From: Paragorgia papillata
Taxonomy: Eukaryota; Cnidaria; Anthozoa; Scleralcyonacea; Coralliidae
Direction: 5' to 3'
Assembly: GCA_035771165.1 (NCBI GenBank)
Contig: JAWNZC010000234.1
Location: 2,284,501-2,348,500 of the forward strand
DNA length: 64,000 bases
Part shown: positions 25,176 to 35,918 of the stretch, in pieces
How positions within the stretch are numbered: position 1 is the stretch's first letter
Layout: each line of letters starts with the position of its first letter
Translations under genes and position numbers: made by a program
The notes under the pieces: generated by a model
What the model saw: only the letters and a program-made list of their open reading frames with translations
The model's database searches: none
Told to the model about the DNA's origin: nothing

Positions 25176-26100
25176 TATATAGTCTATATAATATTATTTA
25201 TATTATATATAGTAATAGTAATTATTATATTATATATAGTAATAGTATATTGTATACACAAGATTATATTAGCAAGAAAGACTATATTATATAGACTATA
25301 TAATATTAAAATTATATGACTATATAATAAATATATTCTTTTAATGAAGGTTACTTAAAAATATATTTGCCACTGATCGTTCTCAGAAAATTGTATTTAA
25401 GTGCTTGGTTATTTAACTTTATACGGTTGTCGCTATATATAAATTATAAATGGATATATATTTTTAGAATTCTCAGTAAAGTATGACACCCAGACAGTCA
25501 TCCTGAATAAATATACGGTGCAGGTCTGAGACAGCATGACTGCTTCTTAAAAGACTTTTAATACGCGTCAAACAACCCGACCGTTTCAGACCTTCAGAGA
25601 ATGTTGATTATCATTGCGCGCGTATTCCGTATAGTGAAGTAAAGCGCTTGATTTATAAGCTTGCCTAATATATTATATTTTCAGAGTATGAGAGTTGACG
25701 CTCAGACAACATGCACTAGTTATCAAGCTATGCTCAGACTTATGATATCTTGACTTATTATGCATTTATCCCTCTCTTGCTATATTAAACATGCAGTAAC
25801 TTAAAGAAATCGATTATTGAGTGGCAAGTTGTTTCAATTTGTATCACCCTTACTGAACTCATATACTTCAACTCATCAAGTCTTGATCAAGACATCAACT
25901 TTTATATAAATTCCAAAAGCAAATGCAAAGATTTTGTGCTCTTTACCGATCTTATATTATAGCCGATGAGATTGAGAAGTGTCAATATAATCGAAAGGTC
26001 GTATTACACTTGCTATGAAGAACATATAAGGCGATATATGCCATATATGGCATGGGCCCTCTCGTGTATTTGGGTCCTTCTCATGTGTATCTTCTCAGGT
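25176..26100. other. No gene recognised
   Basis: AT-rich; 25190-25330 is TA/ATT simple sequence with a repeated ATATATAGTAATAGTA. The rest shows no coding motif or clear repeat. Confidence 0.4.
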
Positions 26101-27511
26101 ACTGGCATAGACTTGCTCCAAGTCTGCCTCTTGTTGTTTCGAGACAGGCGGCCATGGGAAGAAAACCCGCGAGCGGAAAACCCGCGGGCGGAGGGAAAAG
26201 GGAGGGAGGGAGAGGCAGACTTGTTTCCCTTGCAGCGCGCCAAATTCACCGGTTGAGTTTTTCAACCGGAGGCGTGGCCTATTGCTCATCTCGGAAATAA
26301 TCGATTATCAGTGACATCACGTGAAGGTCAGTGTGAACTACACCGAGTGGAGTGATCAAGCCCGAAATGAGATCAATAAAGGATGCTATTATTTACGAGC
26401 CAATAAATGTGGTTATAGAACGATAAGAGATCAGCAGAGGCAAGTTGCCGAGGCATATCTTTCCGGACGCGATGTATTTATGTCTGCCCCTACGGGATCT
26501 GGTAAAAGCTTTACCTTTGGAAATTGCTCCTTACGCCTTCGATTTCACGTCAAGCGAATCAAACACAGTGGAAGAAGCCCGATCGGTCTGTTTGTGATAG
26601 TTCCACTTATCGCGTTTGATGAATGATCAAGTGGCTTCCCTAACTTCGCGAGGACTATCGGACTATCTGGAGGTTTGAAAAGCAAGCGAACGAAAAAGCT
26701 GTTATATAACTTAAAACAAAACCCGTGAAAATCCGTCTCGTAATCCACCAGTCTCCAAACAATAAAGACGACGTTTGAATTAACTAAAAGCAAGTCGCGC
26801 AAGAATTTATACGACTCTGTCCTCGTTTGATCAAGGCTTTTAGTTCGTCAAAGAATATTATTATAATCAATAGGCTATTAATATGCCTCGTATTAGCTCA
26901 TTGTCAAACGAATCTTTCCCCATGCGTTTTGTGTACGCTAGCTGTAGATCTTTCACTGCTCAACTTTGTCTTCGTAGACTCAAATCTTTCTCTGACCTGA
27001 ACTGTCTTCTTAACCAAAGTTTCATTTCGGTCAAAGCAGTTGCGACAGATAAATTTCTGTCAAAAGCAATGTTCTGTCAAGTTCTACTCCGATTACAATC
27101 TCTGAACTTAAACAAGCTTTAGTTTTTAGGGACGATGGACCAAACAGCTTCCTTCGAACGTCGGCTTTCACTACTGATGCACAGCACTGAACACAAACCT
27201 TATTCTTGGAACTTGGCGAAATATCTAGGCGAGAATGAAACTTTCGTCGGGTACTTTCTGTCGTCCTCCATGCAAGCGCGTGAAAACATAGTGAAATCGA
27301 CACCGTACATCACTGATCTCTGCCGCACACTTGTCAATCAATTTTCGCGCCGAATATATAATATGATTCGAATTTCTGCAAGGGAAACAAGTCTGCCTCT
27401 CCCTCCCTCCCTTTTCCCTCCGCCCGCGGGTTTTCCGCTCGCGGGTTTTCTTCCCATGGCCGCCTGTCTCGAAACAACAAGAGGCAGACTTGGAGCAAGT
27501 CTAGTACTGGC
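26101..27511. mobile_element. Inverted-repeat element around helicase debris
   Basis: A 135-base arm at 26101-26235 is repeated almost perfectly in reverse complement at 27376-27511. Key phrases are GACAGGCGGCCATGGGAAG, AACCCGCGAGCGG and AGGGAGGGAGGGAGAGGCAG. The arms are far more GC-rich than their surroundings. Between them lie a broken RecQ-like helicase start and unrecognised sequence. The right arm is followed by GCCGCCAAATTTGACATT units of the 3962-4290 repeat family. I infer a composite element, or two MITE copies flanking unrelated sequence. Confidence 0.65.
26342..26672 (+). pseudogene. RecQ-like DNA helicase N-terminal fragment, frameshifted
   Basis: The frame reads YRTIRDQQRQVAEAYLSGRD then SAPTGSGKS, the RecQ-type entry motif (residues that contact the base) and the Walker A loop that binds ATP. 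After it, the expected helicase motif (E-I-A-P-Y) is only readable in another frame. The motif VIVPLIA comes back in the first frame, and MNDQVASLTSRG appears in the next. At least three single-base shifts within 180 bases break it, and motif II (DEAD/DEAH) and everything beyond is absent. It is enclosed by inverted arms, so it was probably carried or captured by a mobile element. It cannot make a working helicase. Confidence 0.7.
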
Positions 27512-27654
27512 ACTGCCAAGTATAATAGCATTTGCCGCCAAATTTGACATTTGCCGCCAAAAAAACGCCAAGGCAAAATGGCTGCGAGCATTTGGCTTCC
27601 AAATATCGAAGAGTTTTTTTTTCACTAATAAATTTAATAGTGGATGGTGGTGAA

Positions 27655-28290
27655 CAGCGTGATACAGTTTCCCGCGATTCTGCTGACTTTTTTGCTCGTC
27701 GTTTGGATGAACATGAAAGAACGCTTGCAGTTTTGACGCTACGAATAGAGGAATCGTTTCCCGACCGTGGTTGTATAATCAACGATCTGAGGCAATTGCT
27801 GTCTACTCTATCTTACACGAGTTAAAAGTACATTTTGAGAGAGTTTCAGCAGAGAATGTTCATCAACCAAATGAGTTTCAAGAATGCGCACAACAGTCTA
27901 TAGCTTTTACCATACAAGACGGTACGCCTGGAAGACCTCGGCTGCAAATTTGTGGAGAGCAACTGGAAACCTTACATGGAAGCTGATGACATTACGCCGC
28001 CGGAGATATGAACATGGGATGCCAGTTGGTCGCGCTACGGAATTTAGTAACATATCTGATGACGAACTAGACAATATTGTGCGTGACATTCTGAGCACTA
28101 CCCCAAATTCAGGTCAACGACTTGTTGAAGGGGGATTGCGGCAGAGAGGCCTACGCATTCAAAGAAGACGGATACAAGAAGCTGTTAGGAGAGTGGATCC
28201 AGTGGTGTGTACTTTAAGGGCTTCACGACATATAATTCGACGTGTGTACTGTGTACAGTGTTCCTTGTCCGAATGCGCTATGGTATGTTC
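27655..28290 (+). pseudogene. Retroviral-type integrase-like protein, N-terminal half, broken
   Basis: Pieces in three frames line up with the N-terminal half of a widespread animal 'integrase core domain' protein family of transposon origin. They are a leader (LDEHERTLAVLTLRIEESF), GTPGRPRLQICGEQLETL, then YRRR-like RRRYEHGMPVG, the winged-helix-like SDDELDNIVRDI, the segment GQRLVEGGLRQRGLRIQRRR and IQEAVRRVDPV. The expected entry to the catalytic core (PNALWYV) is seen only after another frameshift near 28262, and the catalytic D, D and E residues are missing. It is therefore a 3'-truncated, frameshifted relic. Family assignment rests on remembered motif order, not a search. Confidence 0.55.
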
Positions 28291-28581
28291 AACCGACATT
28301 TTTATATATTGGAACTGTGTAATATCTTTTTTATATTCAGTATAAAAATTGTATCGAATAATTTCATATTCTAGCATAAACATATTGTTCCATTTTAAAA
28401 ATACTTCTATATTTTTCATGATTTTCAAGTACTGTATTCAATTCATGGTAATTGGGGACATGTGAAATTATCATAATGTACGACTCAATTCCAACTGCAA
28501 CCACCACCACCTACCACCCCTCTACTTAGACAGGCATTTGATGTGAACCATGATTTGAGTTTGACAAGAATGACATTGGAA

Positions 28582-28933
28582 TTAAGCTGTTTTGCCTATG
28601 AGTTTTAAACTTGTAGCTACAAGAGAAGGGTCAAGGTTTAATGTTCTTAATACACTTATCTTTACAGGCACATTGATGGCAACCACAAGCTCATTCAGCC
28701 CTATCACTTTGTTATACACGGTGGCATTGATGGTTACTCCAGGCTGATTGTCTTTTTGCATGCCTCGACGAATTATTTCTGCTTGAAGGTCCTCCCACTC
28801 CTCCACCGTTTCCATCACTATGGTTTGAACTTGAAACCTGCCTTAAATTTGTTACAGCGTTCAACACACTCCTGACAAATGTTTGAACATTTTCCACACG
28901 TGCACCTTCGCGGTTTTCATCTCTGGCAGCCAT
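28582..28933 (-). CDS. Unrecognised possible exons
   Basis: Two overlapping minus-strand frames have protein-like composition. One starts with ATG at 28933 ([17 protein letters not shown]... [14 protein letters not shown]). The second, in another frame, is acidic then hydrophobic ([16 protein letters not shown] ... [18 protein letters not shown]). A splice acceptor-like AAGGCAG before GTTTCAAG and a donor-like GTAAAGATAAG after INVP could make the second an internal exon. Alternatively it is a frameshifted relic. I recognise no family. Confidence 0.25.
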
Positions 28934-28939
28934 TTTTTA

Positions 28940-31734
28940 CTCATTATTGTTGCAGGGCACAGAGGAGGTTGGACAAGTGCCGCAAAGCATCATGGTCATA
29001 ACGCTAAAATTGATAAATTATTGATTCATTTGCATCTGACCGCAGACGAGGAATGAACTCTGCCTGGTGGACTACATGCGCGAAACCTTTTGAAAACTCG
29101 TCACAGTTGATCCAGAATTGATAAACCTGATGGTCAGGAAAATGCGAGAACAATTCGTGACGATCATAGACAATTAATATGATCAGAATGTGCTTTATTT
29201 GGCGTATATTCTTGACAATGGCGGATGGGCATTCAAGATAGTTTTTCAAGGACCACTCAATCCTTTCGGATTCGACGCATTTTATATTACAAATAATGTA
29301 ACAAATCAGAAATGAATTAGATATTTACAACAAAGAAGGATTTGTTGTGCGGTGCAACGTGTGATTCGTTACAACTGGAGAAAAGCGTGAGGTGAGATAT
29401 GAAAATCAACATTATTTGTTGTTTAGTGGTTTATGATTTCCCTCTTCCTTCATACTTACTTACTTGTATCCCAAATTTTATCAAATTGTGAATAAAGCTA
29501 GCCTAAAATTTTTTATTCAATAACCTATCTTGTATTTTTTCTTTGTATTAAGGTGAATTCAAAATCCGAAATCGAGATAATTTATTTAATTGCCTCCAGA
29601 ATCCTATTGATAAACTTGGTATAACTGGTCCAAATGTTCAAATATTCTATTTTAACAAATAAAGTGTATTTCCTGTATCCTAAAATATATATGTAAATAA
29701 GGAACTTGAATAGAAATTAAAATGTTGCTCAATATTGATCTTGTTTGCTTCTAAAGCACTACTGTACTGACACTGGATACAAGTATTCAATCAGGGGCAT
29801 TGTTAAACATTTTAACATTGGTCCAACATTTTTGCAGTCAACCACCTCCCCACCCCCCCCCCCCCCCCCCACCCCACCCGTGCCAAGAAAACATCAACTT
29901 TAAGCGAGGGCATCAGAAAAGTTAATTAAGGTAGACAATGATGTGAATGGGTAATCGAACTAAAAGAGAGACAAAGTCCAATAAATGAACTATAAGGCAG
30001 ACAAAGTTCAGCCCAAGGGTGTCTGTCTTAGACAGAGTTCACTGTTTATCAGTATGTACATGCAGTAGCACTCAAAGGCAAAGGGGTGAATAATATCCAG
30101 GCATTTATTTAGGCTTTGAGACACAGCATTTGAATTGTATAATTATGTGAGATAATACCTCTGTGTTAAAATTTTATTAGTTATGTCCACAATTATGCAT
30201 TGTTATGTAATTATACAACTGACAACATGCAAAACTTCAAACTACATATTTGAATGTTATTTGGCAAAAGAGAATCCATCAATTTATCATCATCAAAATC
30301 CTGTTCAGATTGGTGCTTGTGCCCGGGCACGGGCAACTCAGTCTGAACACTGCCAAAGTAAGTTATTCCAACACTGACATCTGTACTGTATCTCTTCACT
30401 TCCTGTAAAAAAATAAGAAGTGCGATGGAATTATTAACCCTTTCATGTCTTAAAAGTTGACTGTACAGCCAATGCCTAACTATTGTATTCACTTTGTGGG
30501 TGTACAAACCAAGGGGTGGACACAAGGGCACATGCCCCCCCCCCCCCACAGACACGCCCACTTGGTTAAAGTCCCCCTTTTGCAACAAAAAAGCCCTTTA
30601 TCAGAAGACATGTGCCTCAAGGGTCGTTTTGAAGCTCTGCCCTGAAACAAGGTACTTTTGAAAGTGTACACTTCCCCCACCCCATCAGCTTGCTTCCTAC
30701 ATCACTGACTCAGTTGAAACGGACAACTGGGGCAAAAGGGATAATAAATATTTGTAACTGAGAAACAATATGAACAACAACAAATTATAACAAATTAACA
30801 AAAAATAAAAAATACTACAACTACAATATATTATTCACAATAACAATGACCAACAATAAACTACAAATAATCCACACATCAATTTTAATATTAATACTGC
30901 TGCCATGGAACACAATGTTATTTATTATATAAAAAAAATATCTATACATATCAGGCCTGTATACATATATAACAGATCTTTAAGAAAGTTCAGTACATTC
31001 TGTAATAATATTTACAGAATGTATGTATAGGCTTGATATGCACCTGAATGGTGTTTTTATACAGCGAGGTCAAGCGTTTTGGACCATAAAAACAGACAAA
31101 TACCAAATTTTACTCTTTAATAATTGTCCACCACTCATTCTACACTTACTCTAAAGAATAAAGCTCGAAATATTAGGAAACTTCCAAAATTCTTGAGAAA
31201 AAAACAAGCTTTAGTTGGCGAAAGGCTCTCTTAAATTTATTAGGCGCCATCTTAGAAAAAGCCAAAATACCATGGTCGGTTCAACGGCGAATATCTCGAA
31301 AACGGTTGAGAGGTCCCCGGGGGTCGTCCGGATAGAATGAAACATTAGACATTTCTTCAACTTATTTCGCTAAAATTAGAGAATTCGAACCGTTGGAATT
31401 CGAGATTTTTTGCTTTGAAGATTGTTGACAAACCGGAAGTGGGGTCTTCGCTTCGCGCGACACGACGTACATAAACGATCAAAACAAAGTAGAAAAAATA
31501 CAGTTACCTTGCAAAATCCTGCAGATATGGATAGTCCAACAATATATCAAACGATATCGGTGCTTTTTTAAAGAAAAAAATGAATGACAATAGCGTAATA
31601 TTCGGTATTCTAAGTCCAATGCAAAAATTTCAGCCGATCAAACGATGAGAAAATGAAGCCATTTCATTGGTCGACAGCATCACGTGACAATCACATGACA
31701 CTTGTCCGGCCTCCTCTGGCAGGGCACAAGCCTT
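28940..31734. other. No gene or clear repeat recognised
   Basis: Mostly AT-rich. It has C runs at 29851-29871 and 30534-30547 and a weak inverted pair (TTCTGTAATAATATTTACAGAA, 30999-31020). The open frames overlap antisense to one another and lack motifs. The 31200-31700 stretch is less AT-rich and could be unique sequence or a promoter region, but nothing supports a start. Confidence 0.4.
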
Positions 31735-32060
31735 GGCGTTTTTTTGGCGGCAAATGTCAAATTTGGCGGCAAATGCCCAATTTGGCGGCAGACGATTAAT
31801 TTGGCGGCTGACGCTTAATTTGGCGGGAACATAAAATCGATGTTTTGGCGTTGTTTTTCAACATCGATGGACGCGTTTTATGAACTTCGATGGATGGGTG
31901 TGAACCTCGATGGAGTGTGTTTGAACATCAATGGATGTGGTTTGGATAACGATCAATGTGTTTGAACATTGATGGATAGGCTTGAATAACGATGAATGTG
32001 CTTGGACAACGATGTATGTAGTTTCGTATTTTTGTCCGTAAAAAAGCGCGATAGGGGGGA
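31735..32060. repeat. CATCGATGTTCAA minisatellite, inverted copy
   Basis: Reverse-complement copy of 3962-4290: TTTGGCGGC(A/T)(A/G)A units first, then TGAACATCGATGGATG-type units, ending TTTCGTATTTTTGTCCGTAAAAAAGCGC. The order and borders match, so the block spread as a unit. Confidence 0.8.
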
Positions 32061-32585
32061 ACCGGGAATTTTATCTCATCATTCATGCAAATTTTAACGT
32101 CACTGAAACAAAAACCAACCTCCGTGGATACCAAGGCTGAACCACTGAAATTGACCGAATGACTGAACAAAAACGTGTGTATAGGTATTTCGTAAAATAA
32201 TGAACTAAAGTTATAGATAGAAGAGGAGGGGGCAAGGGGGGAGGGGGATCTTGTCACGAGTTCACAGATACTTTTTTGGCATTTTACGAATCACAAAAAG
32301 TAAAATAGCACTTTTTCAACAGTTCAATCACGATTCACGGGACAATATTGCTCTAAATCACGATATTCACAAAGCTCAAAAATACTGTTCTCAAAGAAAA
32401 ACAAAAAACAACAATCGTTTTACGGCCGTTTTCCCCACTTACGCGGGGGTTGGCCGGCGGCTGGCCCACAGCAGTTTCCTCCACTTCTCTCTCTCCGGAG
32501 CATCCTCCCTTTTCAACCCCGTAATGGAATTTGTGACGAGAACTCTCTAAACAACATATACAAGTCCCCAATGTATACATATATG

Positions 32586-32731
32586 TTATTTACCGGCTGG
32601 GAGGTCCGTATAGAAAAATATTTGCCCAAGGTCTTAAAAAAGGCCCGAGGCCGCAGGCCGAGGGACATTTTTGAGACCGAGGGCAAATATTTTTCTATAC
32701 GGACCGACCAAAACGGTAAATAACATATTTA
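32586..32731. mobile_element. Palindromic MITE (TTATTTACCG ends)
   Basis: TTATTTACCG ... GGTCCGTATAGAAAAATATTTGCCC runs inward and is mirrored from the right, around GGCCCGAGGCCGCAGGCCG. The ends GTTATTTACC/GGTAAATAAC sit in AT-rich flanks. There is no coding capacity. Confidence 0.8.
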
Positions 32732-33988
32732 TTTTTTTGTTACATAATTAGAGAAATTAACATAATTGAATAAAGTTGCGTAATCGAGATGACGTTCACG
32801 TGATATTCAAAAGTCCAAAGTTTATCGTTCGAGACTGTAAACAACTGCCGACATGCAGTCTTACAGGGAAACTTGGAACCTTTTTTGTCATAAAAAAACA
32901 TTCAAAACTCGAAGATCTAGTTACGAAGGGAAGTCAGAATGCAGTCCAAGTGTTTTTAATGTTTAGTTGATAAAGATTCTTCGTCGTTCTTCTTCGTCGC
33001 TTGCTCGTTTTTTGGCTGTTCGCTTGCATGGAAAGTCGCTTTCAATATTTGGCTGACTGCATGAAAATTGAAAGTGTGGTCCTCAAGTTTGAAGACGAAA
33101 ATGCTTGTCAGTAAGCCATTTGTAATTTCAAGTTTCAAGGACATGAGACGATGAGGTTGGCATGTGGAAAATGTTTGGTTAAAAGGTAAAAGACTTAAAG
33201 CTTGTAGTGGTTTTGTTGAGTATAGCGGTTGGATAACAGAAGAAAGATAGTTTAGTATCAAAAGGTTTCACTGAGCTTTTCTATCTTAATCTCGTGGTAT
33301 GATTTTTTATATATATTTCTATATAGTTTCATTTAGTGATTCAAAATACTGTGTTCACAAGTTTATGTATGTTTTTCCTACCGTTTTAAACGGTTTTCTT
33401 TATAAATGTCAACTCGTAAATTTTTTGCTTTCAGTTTAACCAGCGTTTTTTTTAAATTCGTTGTTTACACATGAAGTTGTCAAAACTATTTGGATAATAA
33501 AACTCATTTGTATCCCCGTAGCTCTCTGTTGAATTTATTTTTTCTGTGGCAAGCGAAATAGTTATGAAAATCGGTCAATTTTAGATGAATTTTAAAATTA
33601 AATTTAGGATTCCGTGACCGTGGTCAGATATCGTAAAAAACTGCCCGCTCACGCAGCCAATCAAATTGCAGCATTACCTAGGATTCCGCCCGCTCACGAT
33701 TGATAAAAAAATAAAATATGTTAATAGAACTAACTAGATGTTAGTACCCAGTTTTTACACACATTTTTAAACTTTTTGAATAGTTTAACATATATCATTC
33801 AAAGCACTATTGTTTAAAACTCTCTAATTGTTTTATCTACACCTATATAAGGACGCTATTCTGTAATTTACCAGTATTCTTCAGCTGAAGAAGGTTATAG
33901 TAATTTTTATTGTGAATTATTTTTAAGCCAGAGTCAACAAATAAATATATATTTTTATTCTTATTCTTGTATATATATATATATATAT
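32732..33988. other. No gene; repeat remnant at 33600-33730
   Basis: CCGTGACCGTGGTCAGATATC and the doubled phrase GCCCGCTCACG (33646 and 33690) look like an old element end. AAAAAATAAAATATGTTAAT at its edge mirrors TAACATATTTATTTTTTTG at 32721. The two edges may bound one ~1.1-kb non-autonomous element with the palindrome at its left end. The rest is featureless. Confidence 0.4.
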
Positions 33989-33996
33989 AGTTCAAT

Positions 33997-34039
33997 CTAC
34001 AGACACGGTGTTTCGCTGTACAACAGCTCATCAGTGTAG
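33997..34039 (-). ncRNA. Hammerhead ribozyme, retrozyme copy 1
   Basis: Read on the minus strand: stem I strand CTACA (34039-34035), CTGATGA (34034-34028), stem II GCTG/CAGC with loop TTGTA, GAA (34014-34012), stem III ACA/TGT with loop CCG (34011-34003), then C at 34002. The TGTAG that follows (34001-33997) pairs perfectly with the first CTACA. Every invariant core base is present, and the cleavage triplet is GUC, with cleavage expected between 34002 and 34001. The very short stem III is normal for this class. Confidence 0.9.
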
Positions 34040-34273
34040 CTTGGAACAATCTGAATGAATTTCATCAATTATTTATACACATGCGATCGTCGGTGACAAC
34101 CGCATGTGGGACAGCATCGACGAAGTACATTCGGATAGCGTGAAGTGCGCATGGGCCCAGAGTGCTCAAACTTCCACAAGGGTAGTGAGCGTTGCATTAT
34201 CGCTAATAGGTACCCACGGCAACTTCACAGAGTGCTCAAAAACACCGAAGTGAAGGAGCGTACATAGTTCAAT

Positions 34274-34316
34274 CTACAGACACGGTGTTTCGCTGTACAA
34301 CAGCTCATCAGTGTAG
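34274..34316 (-). ncRNA. Hammerhead ribozyme, retrozyme copy 2
   Basis: Identical core to copy 1: CTGATGA, GCTG/CAGC stem II, GAA, ACA/TGT stem III, GUC cleavage triplet, and CTACA/TGTAG stem I. Cleavage is expected between 34279 and 34278. Cleavage here and in copy 1 would release a 277-nt RNA (34278 down to 34002). Confidence 0.9.
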
Positions 34317-34469
34317 CTGGGAACAATCTGAATGAATTTCATCAATTATTTATACACATGCGATCGTCGGTGACAACCGCATGTGGGACAGCATCGGTGA
34401 AGTACATTCGGATAGCGTGAAGTGCGCATGGGCCCAGAGTGCTCAATTGCTCAGTATATATATATATAT

Positions 34470-35905
34470 ATATATATATACATACAAAGTATGAAGTATA
34501 GTTTTACGACTTTTACCGTAAAGTCTTCGCTACCAGAGGTTTCACCCTAAACGGGATCATCAGGCGACTGAAAAATACCGGTTAGTGGGCTGCTTAAATG
34601 CGTTGGTTGGGGCGTGGGTGTCGAAACGTCCGGCGCATTCCTTTGGAGCATGGGTGTGGGCGTCGAAACGTTGATCCGAAATCTGTTTTTGTGCCGACAG
34701 GTCGAAACTATTTCTGATCTTTTGTTTAGTAAAAGTCGTTTGTCTGCCTTCATGATGAAAATTTTTTCGTCCAAACATAAATTGCATCTTTTTTATCCTC
34801 CCGTGTAAGAAATTGAGTGTTTTAGTATAGACCAGGTTATGTCGAAACTTTGTTGTTGTTTTTTTAGATTCCAAATGTATTTCGAAAGTTCCGTCTCATT
34901 TGAATACTTTTTATTCTGGAAAGATTTAGTATGGTTACGATATCGCTCTTTAAATGTACTTGCTGTCATGCCAATGTATTGCTTAGTGATGTTCGTGTTG
35001 CTTATGGAAATAGATGCCTTGTATACTATGTTGTTTGTCATGCATTGCCCACGTAGGGGGCAATTGTCCTTAATCATGCAATTGCAACTGCTTGTAACTA
35101 TGCTTAGTGGCTTGCTTTTCCTGATTGTGCATGAATTATGTTTCGTGATAATAGACTTGACGTTGTTCATGCAACTATAGCTAATCTTGACTGTGTTTCT
35201 GTTAAAGAGTTTGTGAAGCTTGTGTCCTGGTGGAAAGTGCTTGTCAATAAGGCTAAGAAAGTTGCGTCCTATGTTTGTTTTGACATTTTTGTTAAATGGA
35301 GGGTTAAACCAGATGATATTGCGGTGTCTATTTCTGCGTGTTTGCTGTGGTGCTTCTTGTGTGTAGTTTAGCTCATGGTTGAAATTGCTGCGCCTTAATG
35401 CATTTTGGTAAATTGGTGCGGTTTCATGGAATGTCCGCTCGTCAGACGAGAGGAGGGAAATGCGCTTGTTGATTGATGTAGGTAGCTGTCTTAAAATGCT
35501 TGGCGGGTGGTTTGATTGCTTGTTTATGTATAATGGATCGAAAAGGTTTGTATTTTCCATTGCTTAGGTCGAAAGTAACGTCTAAAAAGTTTACTGAAAT
35601 TAAATTTGCTTCTGCCGTGATTTTTAAGCCAAACTGTTCGACACTTTTGTGAAGATCTTTTCTTGTTTTGTCTGCCAATCGTGCGGTCTTATTTTTTAGT
35701 ACTGCCAATCCGTCGTCTCTATATAAGCCAATATTTTGGTTGCCAAACTTTTTCCCTAGGTCGTTTAGAATGAAAAGGCCTACTAGTTCGCATATACTTC
35801 AGCGCCGTCATAGCTACCCATGGTAACATCAAATAAACTGTTGCTGTCTTTTTTTATCCACGGTTTTTCGTTGTTGAAAAGGAGCGATTTTTCAAACAAC
35901 GAAAA
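34470..35905 (-). pseudogene. Penelope-like element, 5'-truncated, broken (RT end + GIY-YIG)
   Basis: The minus strand encodes the C-terminal part of a PLE polyprotein. It opens in the reverse transcriptase palm: [10 protein letters not shown], then NIGLYRDDGLAVLKN, where YRDD holds the catalytic aspartates. The RT thumb and linker follow (LYINKQSNHPPSILRQLP). Then comes the Cys-rich linker (CNC..DNCPLRGQC) and the GIY-YIG-type endonuclease (IVYKA ... YIGMTASTFKERYRNH), ending with CNLC ... CRHKNRF. Lesions are a 2-base insertion near 35800, a frameshift near 35535, and an in-frame stop where the plus copy has Ser (about 34790). Everything before the RT palm is missing. The element ends in a hammerhead and a TA run. 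Insertion would normally proceed by target-primed reverse transcription. Confidence 0.85.
34527..34567 (-). ncRNA. Hammerhead-like motif in PLE tail (minus copy)
   Basis: Minus strand: TCGC (34567-34564) before CTGATGA (34563-34557), stem II CCC/GGG with loop GTTTA, GAA, stem III ACC/GGT with loop TCT, cleavage triplet GUA, then GCGA (34530-34527) pairing with TCGC. The base pair next to the core in stem II is U-U instead of a Watson-Crick pair, so activity may be low. Confidence 0.75.
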
Positions 35906-35918
35906 GGATCAAAAAATC

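Larger units (their letters stand above)
33989..34452 (-). mobile_element. Retrozyme: tandem hammerhead-bearing repeats
   Basis: Two direct copies of a unit are present with a period of exactly 277 bases (first ribozyme 33997, second 34274). Each contains a hammerhead followed by a shared block with CATGCGATCGTCGGTGAC and GCGCATGGGCCCAGAGTGC. The second copy ends in a TA run. Tandem repeats of a few hundred bases with one type I hammerhead per unit are the hallmark of animal retrozymes, non-coding retroelements that produce small circular RNAs. A 277-nt unit fits that size range. There is no open frame. The units lie directly beside a Penelope-like element on the same strand. Confidence 0.85.

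Noticed and set aside
26095..26300. Frames in the GC-rich inverted arms (e.g. RAENPRAEGKGREGEADLF)
   Set aside because: The same frames appear, inverted, at 27334-27591; they read the repeat arm and not a gene.
29004..29249. 81-residue minus-strand frame
   Set aside because: Protein-like in composition but no recognised motif, splice signals or neighbours; not enough to call a gene.
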